DNA from: Hydrocarboniphaga effusa AP103
GTDB lineage: Bacteria > Pseudomonadota > Gammaproteobacteria > Nevskiales > Nevskiaceae
Length of the DNA: 64,000 nucleotides
Assembly: GCF_000271305.1 (NCBI RefSeq)
Contig: NZ_AKGD01000001.1
Location: 992,001-1,056,000, forward strand
Direction of reading: 5' to 3'
Shown here piece after piece: positions 56,291 through 64,000 of this stretch; position 1 is the first letter of the stretch; each line of letters begins with the position of its first letter. A model generated the notes under the pieces. It had not been told where the DNA came from and did not search any database. It saw only the letters and a list, made by a program, of their open reading frames with translations. A program made the translations under genes and the position numbers.

Positions 56291-57526
56291 ATGCGTATCC
56301 AAGACTACGACGACGCCGATTTCGATCCGTTCACCACCTTCAACCGCGCACAGGGCGCAGAGGTGGTCGCCGATCCTTATCCGGTTCTACACGAGCTGCG
56401 CGCACGCGGATCAGTTCAAGCCGGCGACGTGCGCCAGCCTTTCGGCGCCCCGCTCGATCAGATGATGCTCGATCTGCCCTCGTACATGCTGTTCGGCTAC
56501 GACGCGGTACATGAGGTGCTGTCCGACAGCCAGACCTATTCGAGCGCTTTGTTCGAACGCATCATGCTGCCGACTTTCGGCCGTGTGCTGCCGGTGATGG
56601 ACGCGCCGGAGCATACGCGCTATCGGCGCCTGTTCCAGAAAGCCTTCCTGCCAGGCGCAGTCGCCAAGTGGGGCGAGACGCTGGTTCCGCGCGTGGTCAA
56701 TCGATTCATCGATCGCTTCGCCGATCGCGGCCACGCGGAACTCGTCACCGAGTTCACCGAGCACTACCCGTTCCACTTCATCTACGGCCAGCTCGAACTG
56801 CCCGAAGACGAACTGCTGATCTTCCACAAGCTCACAGTCGGTCTCATGTGCATCACCATCGACTATCCGCACGCGGTCGAGGCTTCGCGCAAGATGGGCG
56901 ACTACCTCGCGCTGCTCGTCGAGGAGCGGCGTGCATCGAATGGGGACGATCTGATCAGCATGCTGGCCCGCGTCGAAATCGATGGCGAGGTGTTGCCGAA
57001 CGAAATCGTCATCAGCTTCCTGCGCATCCTGATGAACGCAGGCGGCGACACCACCTACCGCGGAACCAGCAATCTGCTCGTCGGCCTGCTCACACATCCC
57101 GATCAGCTCGAAGCGGTGCGACTGGATCGCTCGCTGATTCCGCAGGCGATCGAAGAAGCGCTGCGCTGGAACTGCCCGGTGATGACCTTGACCCGCACGC
57201 CGGTACGCGACGTGCAGATCGCCGGTGTCGACATTCCGCGAGGCGCCAAGCTCGATGTCGTGGTCGGGTCGGCAAACCGCGACCCTTCGCGCTTCGAAGA
57301 TCCCGATCGTTTCGACATCTTCCGCCCGGCCGGCAAGCACAAGACTTTCGGCTTCGGTCCGCATGTGTGCCTGGGCCAGCACCTCGCACGCGTCGAGATG
57401 ACCCGTGCGCTCAATGCGCTGCTCGACCGTCTGCCGAATCTGCGACTCGATCCTGATCACCCGGCACCGCAGGTGCGCGGACTCGGCATCCGCTCACCCG
57501 CCGCGATACACGTTCGCTTCGACTGA
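56291..57526 (+). CDS. cytochrome P450
   Basis: A 411-residue P450. The I-helix is MNAGGDTTYRG, the K-helix EEALR, and the heme loop FGFGPHVCLGQ places the axial Cys at 360. The ATG follows AGGAGACCTC; the longer frame is in the GMC gene. Last of the receptor/AveC/ALDH/GMC operon, so it may add the hydroxyl that the GMC and ALDH enzymes then oxidise. No ferredoxin gene accompanies it. Stops of this gene and the convergent epoxide hydrolase are only 4 bp apart. Confidence 0.92.
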   Translation: MRIQDYDDADFDPFTTFNRAQGAEVVADPYPVLHELRARGSVQAGDVRQPFGAPLDQMMLDLPSYMLFGYDAVHEVLSDSQTYSSALFERIMLPTFGRVLPVMDAPEHTRYRRLFQKAFLPGAVAKWGETLVPRVVNRFIDRFADRGHAELVTEFTEHYPFHFIYGQLELPEDELLIFHKLTVGLMCITIDYPHAVEASRKMGDYLALLVEERRASNGDDLISMLARVEIDGEVLPNEIVISFLRILMNAGGDTTYRGTSNLLVGLLTHPDQLEAVRLDRSLIPQAIEEALRWNCPVMTLTRTPVRDVQIAGVDIPRGAKLDVVVGSANRDPSRFEDPDRFDIFRPAGKHKTFGFGPHVCLGQHLARVEMTRALNALLDRLPNLRLDPDHPAPQVRGLGIRSPAAIHVRFD

Positions 57527-57530
57527 GCGT

Positions 57531-58697
57531 TCAGCGAAAACGCGCAAAGAACAGCCGCAAGTCGTCAACGAAAGCCTGCGGCTGTTCCATCGCCGCGAAG
57601 TGTCCGCCGCGCTGCATCTCGCTCCAGTGCACGACCTTGTACTTGCGCTCGATCCAGGCGCGCGGAAAGCGCAGGAATTCCGCCGGAAAGCGCGCCATGC
57701 CGGTCGGAATGCTCACCGAAGGCAGCTGCGTGCGCCGCCGATCCGGATGCGCATCCTCGAAGTAGAGCCGCATCGACGAAGCGATCGTGCCGGTCAGCCA
57801 GTACAGCGAGATGTTGTCGAGCAGTTTGTCGTACGTGAATGCGTTCAAGGGATCGCCCTGGCAATCACTCCAGCCGTGGAATTTTTCGAGCAGCCAGCCG
57901 GCCATTCCGGCCGGTGAATCCATGAGCCCGACCGCGAGCGAGCCCGGCTTGGTCGATTGCAGCTCGCGATACGCCATCTCGGTCTTGAAGATGCGCGCGT
58001 TGTGCTCGAGATCGGCCAATGCGCCTGCATCGAGACCCGCACGCGGATCGGCGGGATCGGGCGGCGGAGCGCTTGCGACGTTCAGATGCAGGGCTTCGAC
58101 TTGCGCGGAGTAGTTCGCGCCGAGCAAGGTGCCGATCAGCGAACCCCAGTCCCCGCCCTGCACGAAATAGCGCGCGTAGCCGAGCGATCGCATGATCGCG
58201 TCGAACGCCTTGGCGATATCGTCCGCGCCGTAGCCGCGACGCCTCGTCGGCCCGGAATATCCATAGCCCGGCAGCGAAGGCGCGACGACGTGAAACGCAT
58301 TGCGCGGATCGCCGCCATGCGCACGAGGGTCGGCGAGCGGGCCGATCACGTCATGGAACTCCACGACCGAACCGGGCCAGCCATGCACGAGCAGCAGCGG
58401 CTTGGCATCGGGCTCGGGCGAGCGCCGAAGGTAGAAGTGCAGAGGCTGGCCTTCGAATTCGCTCGTGAACTGCGGATGCGCGTTGAAGCGGGATTCGTAG
58501 CCGCGCCAGTCGTAATCGCGCTCCCAATAGCGGCAGAGCGATTGCAGCGCTCCGAGTTCGACACCGTAATCCCAGCCGGCGCCGGGCAGCTGATCGGGCC
58601 AGCGCGTGCGTGCGAGTCGCGCGCGCAAATCATCGACCTGCGCCGGCTCCACCGTGACGCGAAACGCCTGTGGTTGCGCAATGAGGCCGGCGCTCAT
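57531..58697 (-). CDS. epoxide hydrolase, alpha/beta fold with EHN domain
   Basis: A 388-residue epoxide hydrolase. The N-terminal EHN domain (VDDLRARLARTRWPDQ) is followed by an alpha/beta hydrolase core with the HGWPGS oxyanion motif, nucleophile D183 (GGDWGS) and catalytic H366 (GGHFAAME). It opens an epoxide to a diol. Its ATG overlaps the P450 stop by ATGA, a tight coupling that suggests the P450 makes the epoxide and this enzyme hydrolyses it. Confidence 0.9.
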   Translation of the reverse strand: MSAGLIAQPQAFRVTVEPAQVDDLRARLARTRWPDQLPGAGWDYGVELGALQSLCRYWERDYDWRGYESRFNAHPQFTSEFEGQPLHFYLRRSPEPDAKPLLLVHGWPGSVVEFHDVIGPLADPRAHGGDPRNAFHVVAPSLPGYGYSGPTRRRGYGADDIAKAFDAIMRSLGYARYFVQGGDWGSLIGTLLGANYSAQVEALHLNVASAPPPDPADPRAGLDAGALADLEHNARIFKTEMAYRELQSTKPGSLAVGLMDSPAGMAGWLLEKFHGWSDCQGDPLNAFTYDKLLDNISLYWLTGTIASSMRLYFEDAHPDRRRTQLPSVSIPTGMARFPAEFLRFPRAWIERKYKVVHWSEMQRGGHFAAMEQPQAFVDDLRLFFARFR

Positions 58698-59917
58698 CGG
58701 TCCCATTCCAGCTGCAGCGAACGCACCGCCAGGATGATGCCGCCCGCCGTCGTCGGCTGGGTGCCCGGCACGAGCCGGAAGTCCGGAATGCGGCGCATCC
58801 ATTCGTCGAGAAACACGCGCAGTTCGACGCGCGCGAGATTCGCGCCCGCGCAGGAATGCGCGCCGAGACCGAAGCTGATATGGCGCAGGTTCGTGCGCTT
58901 GAAATTCACCGTGAGCGGATCGTCGTAGGCTTTGTCGTCGAGCCCGGCGAGCACCAGCGGCAGCAGAATCTGGTCGCCCTGCTTGAGCCAAACGCCGTGA
59001 AACTCCATGTCGCGCACGACGCTGCGCGGCATGTTCGGAATCGCGTAGACGCGCATGAGCTCTTCGACCGCCGCCGGAATCAGCGACGGATCGTCGACCA
59101 ACAATCGCCGCTGCTGCGGGTTCTGCGCGAGATACCAGGCGAAGAAGGACATCGCGTTGCGCACGGTGTCGAGCCCGCCATGCACGAGATTGCGCGCCAT
59201 CGACACGCCTTCTTCGAGCGTCACCTTGCGCCCGTCGACGATGCCGTTGACGAGCTGGCTGATCAGGTCTTCGCCCGGGTTGCGCTGGCGCTCGGCAACG
59301 ACGTCGGTCACGTAGCGCACGGTGAATTCACGCGCCTTCTTGCGCTCGGCCGGGTCGGGATGCGAAAGCACGTTGTCGACGTTGTTCATGAGCATGAAGC
59401 GATCTTCGAACGGCAGATCGAGCCAGCGCATGATGATGAAGATCGGCAGCTTCTGAGCCACTTCGACCGAGAAATCGCAGCTGCCCTTGGGCTGTACCTC
59501 GTCGAGGATCTCGCGCATGAGCTCGCGCGCATAGTCTTCGAAGCGCGAGACCTGCCTGGCCGTCGTCAGCGGAGACAGCAGGCGACGATACTTGAGGCTT
59601 TCGGGCGCCGGCACCTCGGTGAACGGCACCGGCGTCGGGCTCGAAACGCTGCGCGGAATCACGTATGGAAACGTGGTGAACGCATCGTGATCCTGAAACA
59701 CCTCGCTCATGATCTCGCGGCGCGTCGCGATCCAGTGCCCGCCCTGATGCGGCGTGTAGACGATGTCAGGCCCGGAACGCAGGCGCATGTAGGCCGCACG
59801 CGGATCCTGCTTGAACATCGGGTCGTTGACGTAATCGAAATCGACCACCAGATGCGACGGAACGTGCGGCGGAACGGCGACCTTGGATGCTGCCGCTCCG
59901 ACGGATGAATCAGCCAT
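58694..59917 (-). CDS. cytochrome P450
   Basis: A 407-residue P450 with I-helix VHGGLDTVRN, K-helix EELMR, and heme loop FGLGAHSCAG with axial C356. It resembles the CYP101/CYP111/CYP203-type terpenoid hydroxylases in general layout; I cannot place it in a named family. The ATG at 59917 is preceded by CGAGGAGAG. It overlaps the epoxide hydrolase start by 4 bp. It is divergent from an SDR gene, with operator copy 6 between. Confidence 0.9.
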   Translation of the reverse strand: MADSSVGAAASKVAVPPHVPSHLVVDFDYVNDPMFKQDPRAAYMRLRSGPDIVYTPHQGGHWIATRREIMSEVFQDHDAFTTFPYVIPRSVSSPTPVPFTEVPAPESLKYRRLLSPLTTARQVSRFEDYARELMREILDEVQPKGSCDFSVEVAQKLPIFIIMRWLDLPFEDRFMLMNNVDNVLSHPDPAERKKAREFTVRYVTDVVAERQRNPGEDLISQLVNGIVDGRKVTLEEGVSMARNLVHGGLDTVRNAMSFFAWYLAQNPQQRRLLVDDPSLIPAAVEELMRVYAIPNMPRSVVRDMEFHGVWLKQGDQILLPLVLAGLDDKAYDDPLTVNFKRTNLRHISFGLGAHSCAGANLARVELRVFLDEWMRRIPDFRLVPGTQPTTAGGIILAVRSLQLEWDR

Positions 59918-60038
59918 GCTTCTCTCCTCGTTGTGCTGCATCGCCTTAAATGCGGATGCGATCGTGAACAGCCCGTTCTGCGCCGGGTTCGAGCGTGGGC
60001 CCAGCCGATGCGGGCAACGCTTTTCTTGTCCTCTTATA

Positions 60039-60048
60039 TAGTGCACTA
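60039..60048. promoter_or_regulatory. putative shared operator, copy 6
   Basis: TAGTGCACTA, centred in the perfect 12-bp palindrome ATAGTGCACTAT (60038-60049), between a P450 and an SDR gene. A -10-like TATAAG lies directly beside it on the minus strand (60038-60033), as beside copy 1 on the plus strand. Confidence 0.65.
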
Positions 60049-60114
60049 TCGAATCGGAGTCCAGCCATCCTGCGGGCTCGAATCGCATCGCTCGATCAAG
60101 CCGGCAGCCTTCGC

Positions 60115-60897
60115 ATGAATTCCATTCTCGATACGTTCTTCGGCCTGCAAGGCCGCACGGCACTGGTGACCGGCGGAGCCGCTGGAATGGGCTACGGCAT
60201 CGCGCGGGCACTTGCCCTGGCGGGCGCAAGACTCGTGATCGCCGATCGCGACGCACAGGCTGCCGAAATCGCGGTCGCGAAGCTGCGCGAGGCCGGTTGC
60301 GAAGCTCGTGCCTACATCATCGACCTGAGCCAGGAGAGCGAGATCGCGCCGATGTTCGATGCGGCTCGCAGGTATTTCGGCACGGTCGACATCCTCGTCA
60401 ACAACGCGGGCAGCTATCCGAAGTACGACTTCCTGCAGATCACCGCCGAGCAGTGGAACGCGGTGCATCAGCTCAATCTGCGCAGCCTGTTCGTCTGCAT
60501 GCAGCAGGCCGTCAAACTCATGCTCGAAGCCGGTCGCGGCGGGCGCATCATCAATATTTCATCGGTCGCTTCGGTGCATCCGGCGACGATCGCGAACGCG
60601 CACTACAGCGCGGCGAAAGCCGGCGTGAATGCGCTCACGCGGGGTGCCGCGCTCGAGTTCGCAGGCAAGGGCATCACCGTCAACGCGATCCTGCCCGGCC
60701 CGATCGCCAGCGATGGTCCACGCGATCCGGACGCGCCCCCGGTGATCGGGCCGGCCGCAAACCCGCAACGCTGGATCACCGGTCGCATGGGCACGATCGA
60801 CGAAGTCGCCGCCGCCGTGCTGTTTCTGGCGGGCGCCGGCGGCGCTTACACGACGGGCCAAGCGCTCGCGGTCGACGGCGGCTTTCTGCTCAGCTGA
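60115..60897 (+). CDS. short-chain dehydrogenase/reductase
   Basis: A 260-residue classical SDR with TGGAAGMG (cofactor loop), NNAGSYPK, and Ser...Tyr-Ser-Ala-Ala-Lys active site (NISSVA...YSAAK). The C-terminus reads GQALAVDGGF. It should oxidise a secondary alcohol of the pathway. It is divergent from the P450/epoxide hydrolase pair and shares operator copy 6. The ribosome site is weak. It converges on the ALDH gene with 21 bp between stops. Confidence 0.87.
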   Translation: MNSILDTFFGLQGRTALVTGGAAGMGYGIARALALAGARLVIADRDAQAAEIAVAKLREAGCEARAYIIDLSQESEIAPMFDAARRYFGTVDILVNNAGSYPKYDFLQITAEQWNAVHQLNLRSLFVCMQQAVKLMLEAGRGGRIINISSVASVHPATIANAHYSAAKAGVNALTRGAALEFAGKGITVNAILPGPIASDGPRDPDAPPVIGPAANPQRWITGRMGTIDEVAAAVLFLAGAGGAYTTGQALAVDGGFLLS

Positions 60898-60918
60898 AAG
60901 ACGCCATCGACTGCTGAT

Positions 60919-62376
60919 TCACCACTCGAAGCGTACCGCCGCCATCTTCGTGCGCGTGTAGAAGCGCAGGCCTTCCAGGCCCTGCTCCTTGAACGCGGAA
61001 CCCGAGTCCTTGAAGCCACCGAACGGCTGATGCACGTCCCAACCCGAAGTCGGCAGGTTGATGCTGACTTGCCCGGTGTCGGCTTCATCGAGAAAGAGTT
61101 GCGCATGGCGCAGCGAGTTGGTGAACAGCGCAGCCGACAGTCCGTACTGCGAGTCGTTGACGGCGGCGACGGCCTCTTCGAACGAAGCAACCGCGCGCAC
61201 CACGACGACCGGGCCGAACACCTCGTCGCGCCAGATCGGCATCTGGTCGGTCACGCCGGTGATCAGCGTCGGCTCGACGAAGCAGCCCTGGCTCAGCGTC
61301 TCGCCTTGCGGCGCATTGCCGCCAAGCAGAATCGTCGCATTCGATTCACGCGCACCTTGCACGTGCGCGAGCACTTCCTTCTGATGCCGACGGCTGACGA
61401 CCGGGCCGATCTTGGTTCCAGCTTGAGTGCCTGCACCAAGCGCTAGCGTCTTGAGCGCATCGGCGAGCCTGGCGACGAAGGCATCGTGCACGGACGCTTC
61501 GACGATGACGCGGCTGGTTGCCGTGCAGCGCTGTCCGGCCTGGCCGAAGCCCGCTCCGACAATCGTCGACACCGCGAGATCGAGATCGGCATCGGCGAGC
61601 ACCACCGAGGCGTTCTTGCCGCCCATTTCGGCCTGCAGGCGCACGTTGCGACCGGCGAGCTTGCGCGACAAACCGAGACCCACTTCGGTCGAACCCGTGA
61701 ACGTCACCGCCGCGATGCGCGCATCGCCGAGCATGAGTTCGTCGAGCGCCGCGTGATCGGCCATGACGAGATTGAGCACGCCTTCGGGCAGGCCCGCATC
61801 GACGAGCGCCTTGACGAGATACCAGGCGGCCAGTGGCGTTTCGCGCGCCGGCTTGAGCACCACCGAGTTGCCGCTGATCAGCGCGGGACCGAGCTTGCGC
61901 GCCGGCGTCAGCATCGGATCGTTCCACGGCGTGATCATGACGACGATGCCGATCGGCTCGACCATCGCCATCGCGCGCGTACCGGCACGGCCGTCGGCGA
62001 TCTGTCCGCCCTGCGGCAAGCGCGCAGTGGCTGCGTAGAAGTCGAGAAAATCAGCGCTCTTTTCGACCTCGACGCTCGCCTCGGCGAGCGTCTTGCCGTT
62101 TTCGAGCGAGATCACCCGCGCGATCTCGTCGCGCTGCGCGCGCAGGCTCAGTGCCGCCTTGCCGAGCACGCCGGCACGCGCGATCGCCGAGGTCTTGCGC
62201 CAGGTCACCGCACCTCGTGCGGCCGCATCCATCGCGCGGCCCAGCTGCTCGCGGCTCATGAGCCTGAAGCGGGCGAGCACTTCGCCTTGATTGGCGGGGT
62301 TCAAGTCGTCGATCGGCTCGCCGACCTCGCCCTTCTCCCAGTTGCCGCCGATCCGGTAATCGATTTCGAAGCTCAT
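60919..62376 (-). CDS. NAD-dependent aldehyde dehydrogenase
   Basis: A 485-residue ALDH with N152 (TPWNDP), K175 (VLKPAR), E250 (QAEMGGKN) and C284 (GQRCTATSR). It is of the succinate-semialdehyde/betaine-aldehyde-like branch, and a different subgroup from the 53.2 kb enzyme. ATG 62376 lies 7 bp after the thiolase stop, so the two genes are co-transcribed. It may oxidise the aldehyde released by retro-aldol or thiolytic cleavage of a side chain; this is inference. Confidence 0.9.
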   Translation of the reverse strand: MSFEIDYRIGGNWEKGEVGEPIDDLNPANQGEVLARFRLMSREQLGRAMDAAARGAVTWRKTSAIARAGVLGKAALSLRAQRDEIARVISLENGKTLAEASVEVEKSADFLDFYAATARLPQGGQIADGRAGTRAMAMVEPIGIVVMITPWNDPMLTPARKLGPALISGNSVVLKPARETPLAAWYLVKALVDAGLPEGVLNLVMADHAALDELMLGDARIAAVTFTGSTEVGLGLSRKLAGRNVRLQAEMGGKNASVVLADADLDLAVSTIVGAGFGQAGQRCTATSRVIVEASVHDAFVARLADALKTLALGAGTQAGTKIGPVVSRRHQKEVLAHVQGARESNATILLGGNAPQGETLSQGCFVEPTLITGVTDQMPIWRDEVFGPVVVVRAVASFEEAVAAVNDSQYGLSAALFTNSLRHAQLFLDEADTGQVSINLPTSGWDVHQPFGGFKDSGSAFKEQGLEGLRFYTRTKMAAVRFEW

Positions 62377-62383
62377 GTCGTGC

Positions 62384-63559
62384 TCACTTGCGCAGAATGG
62401 TGACGACGCTCGCGCCGCCGAGACCGACGTTGTGCTGCATCGCGACGCGCGCGCCCTCGACCTGGCGCTTGCCGGCTTCACCGCGCAGCTGCCAGACCAG
62501 CTCGCACATCTGCGCGATGCCGGTCGCCCCGATCGGGTGTCCCTTCGACAGCAGGCCTCCCGAAGGATTGACGACGACGCGGCCGCCGTAGGTGTTCTGC
62601 TTTTCGACGATGAACTTCTCGGATTCGCCGGGCTTGGTGAAGCCCAGCGCTTCGTAGCAGACGATTTCGTTCGACGTGAAGCAGTCGTGCAGCTCGACCA
62701 CGTCGATGTCTTCCGGGCCCACCGATGCGAGATCGAAGGCCTTGGCCGCGGCGCGCGCGGAAACCTTGGCGCCGACGACATCGCACATGCTCATCGACGA
62801 GAAGCTCTCGTCGACGTCGGTCGCGAGCGCCTGGCCGGCGATGCGCACCGCGCGGTCGAGACCCAGGCGACGCTTCACACGCTCGGACACGATGATCGCC
62901 GCCGCCGCGCCGCAGGTCGAAGGCGAGCACTGGAACAAGGTCAGCGGACCCCAGATCGGCTTGGAATTGAGCACCGCTTCGACCGTCGTGGTCTCGCGGA
63001 ACAGCGCGTACGGATTGTGCTGCGCATGCGCACGCGACTTCACCGACAGCATCGCGAAGGTCTCGTCCTGGTAGCCGTATTGGCGCTTGAGCTCGTTGTA
63101 GGCGCCGCCGAAGACCTGCAGCGGAATCGCGGTGTCTTCCTCCCAGCCCTGGATCGCGCGCGTCGCCTCCTTGATCTTCGAGAACATCGGACGATCGGCG
63201 AAGGAATTCATCGGCGAGCCCTGCGGCATCTGCTCGAAGCCGACCGCGATCGCGATGTCGGCATCGCCGCTTTCGACCGCGCGGCGCATCAGGTACACCG
63301 CCGAAGAACCCGAAGCACAGGCGTTCTCGACGTTGACGATCGGAATGCCGGTGAGGCCGAGACGGTACAACGCCTCCTGGCCATTGCAGGAATCGCCCAT
63401 CGTGTAGCCGACCGCGGCTTCTTCGATCTGCGAGTAGTCGATGCCGGCGTCGGCGAGTGCCGCGCGCACGGCCGCCTCGGCCATCTTCTCGTAGGTTTCG
63501 CTCTTGCCGGGCTTGAGGAACGGAATCATGCCGACGCCGGCGATATAGGCCTGGGACAC
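62384..63559 (-). CDS. thiolase, SCP2/lipid-transfer type
   Basis: A 391-residue thiolase-fold protein with nucleophile C81 (ENACASGSSAVYL), a HDCFTSNE motif and the GHPIGATG C-terminal loop. It belongs to the SCP2-thiolase/Ltp branch, used in cholesterol side-chain breakdown as thiolase or, with a DUF35 partner, as aldolase; no DUF35 protein is in the window. The start is GTG 63559 because GAGGAG lies just before it; the upstream ATG frame starts beyond that ribosome site. It is divergent from the acyl-CoA synthetase with operator copy 7 between. Confidence 0.88.
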   Translation of the reverse strand: MSQAYIAGVGMIPFLKPGKSETYEKMAEAAVRAALADAGIDYSQIEEAAVGYTMGDSCNGQEALYRLGLTGIPIVNVENACASGSSAVYLMRRAVESGDADIAIAVGFEQMPQGSPMNSFADRPMFSKIKEATRAIQGWEEDTAIPLQVFGGAYNELKRQYGYQDETFAMLSVKSRAHAQHNPYALFRETTTVEAVLNSKPIWGPLTLFQCSPSTCGAAAAIIVSERVKRRLGLDRAVRIAGQALATDVDESFSSMSMCDVVGAKVSARAAAKAFDLASVGPEDIDVVELHDCFTSNEIVCYEALGFTKPGESEKFIVEKQNTYGGRVVVNPSGGLLSKGHPIGATGIAQMCELVWQLRGEAGKRQVEGARVAMQHNVGLGGASVVTILRK

Positions 63560-63627
63560 TGGGAATCTCCTCGTGATGTCGATCGTGCCGGGCACGGTCC
63601 CCGGACTCTGGAATCTGTCGACCTAAA

Positions 63628-63637
63628 TGGTATCCTA
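63628..63637. promoter_or_regulatory. putative shared operator, copy 7
   Basis: TGGTATCCTA in AAATGGTATCCTATTC, between the thiolase/ALDH unit and an acyl-CoA synthetase. GGCATGCCAACCGCG follows, nearly identical to the block after copy 2 at 4.69 kb. Here its ATG is out of frame with the gene, so it is not a start codon. Confidence 0.6.
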
Positions 63638-63684
63638 TTCAAATCACGGCATGCCAACCGCGGCAGTCGCACCGAGTCCTTCCG

Positions 63685-64000
63685 ATGAACGACGTCCTGC
63701 ATTCCCTCACGCTCGACGGCCTGCTCGAAGAGCATCGCCGCACGCATCCCCATGGCATCGCCGCGGTATTCGAGCACCGCGTGTTCACCTACCCGCAGCT
63801 CGCAGACCGCGTGATCCAGCTCGGCAATGCACTGCAGGCTTCGGGCGTCGGCGTCGGCGATCGCGTGCTGTGGATGGGCCAGAACACGCATGCGGTGCTC
63901 GAACTGCTGATCGCCTGCGCGCGCATCGGCGCCCAGTTCTGCCCGCTCAACTGGCGGCAGACCGCAGCCGAAATCGCCTTCGTGATCGACGACCTCGAAC
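63685..64000 (+). CDS. acyl-CoA synthetase (AMP-binding), 5' part only
   Basis: The first 105 codons of an ANL-superfamily enzyme; the gene runs past the window end. The visible N-terminus has the usual features: FTYPQLADRVIQLGNAL, GVGVGDRVLWMGQN, and ARIGAQFCPLNWR, each typical of fatty-acyl-CoA synthetases. ATP-binding and catalytic motifs lie beyond the edge. Start ATG at 63685 has a weak upstream ribosome site. It is the third adenylate-forming enzyme in the window and is controlled from operator copy 7 by position. Confidence 0.85.
   Translation, partial: MNDVLHSLTLDGLLEEHRRTHPHGIAAVFEHRVFTYPQLADRVIQLGNALQASGVGVGDRVLWMGQNTHAVLELLIACARIGAQFCPLNWRQTAAEIAFVIDDLE

Overview
The window looks like chromosomal DNA of a high-GC, Gram-negative, aerobic catabolic bacterium. 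Two TonB-dependent outer-membrane receptors, a Tat-exported hydrolase, three cytochromes P450, paired acyl-CoA dehydrogenases and CCCTCTCCC-type intergenic hairpins suggest a gammaproteobacterium of the Nevskiales/Steroidobacterales type. That placement is inferred from gene content only. I see no rRNA, tRNA, phage, IS element or CRISPR.

Layout. 0-11 kb: an enoyl-CoA hydratase/DUF1214 pair, a divergent SDR, a regulator made of two fused GntR modules, and a five-gene operon (PaaK-like ligase, short ligase-like companion, MFS, sulfotransferase, exported DUF1254/1214). 11-19.5 kb: epimerase, XRE and AraC regulators, an SDR/acyl-ligase pair, and an MFS/P450/thioesterase operon. 19.5-23.6 kb: hairpin repeat, phytanoyl-CoA-type dioxygenase, amidohydrolase and a second double-GntR regulator. 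23.7-33.1 kb: a self-contained cassette with TonB receptor, Tat-exported lactonase-like amidohydrolase, CitMHS transporter, AtuA-family protein and DUF4387 protein in one operon. Divergent from it is a helix-turn-helix protein fused to a citrate-synthase fold that has lost its catalytic residues. A TerC gene lies beside the cassette. 33.1-41.5 kb: an eight-gene acyl-CoA degradation operon (two enoyl-CoA hydratases, two acyl-CoA dehydrogenase pairs, a third hydratase, a class III CoA-transferase). 41.6-48 kb: GMC and FAD oxidoreductases with a LacI regulator, then a divergent FadB-like protein. 48-57.5 kb: a LuxR regulator, then TonB receptor, AveC-like membrane protein, ALDH, GMC oxidoreductase and P450. 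57.5-64 kb: epoxide hydrolase/P450, SDR, ALDH/thiolase, and the start of an acyl-CoA synthetase.

How it fits together. Most genes suit uptake of a hydrophobic, probably isoprenoid or polycyclic compound, oxidation by P450, GMC and ALDH enzymes, CoA activation, and beta-oxidation. A near-palindromic 10-bp element, TRGTRYMCYA, stands in seven promoter regions, including beside both double-GntR regulators. It therefore looks like a shared operator that turns these scattered units into one regulon. A LacI-type motif (TTGAAGCGYTTWCA) links the lacI/fadB intergenic region to the MFS/P450 promoter.

The most novel-looking system is the 24.6-33.1 kb cassette. Two 23-bp sites of identical architecture (TCAAT-N-TTGAT-N7-ATCAA) lie between the receptor operon and the citrate-synthase-like regulator. 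This suggests a transcription factor that uses a dead citrate synthase fold to sense a tricarboxylate or acyl-CoA.
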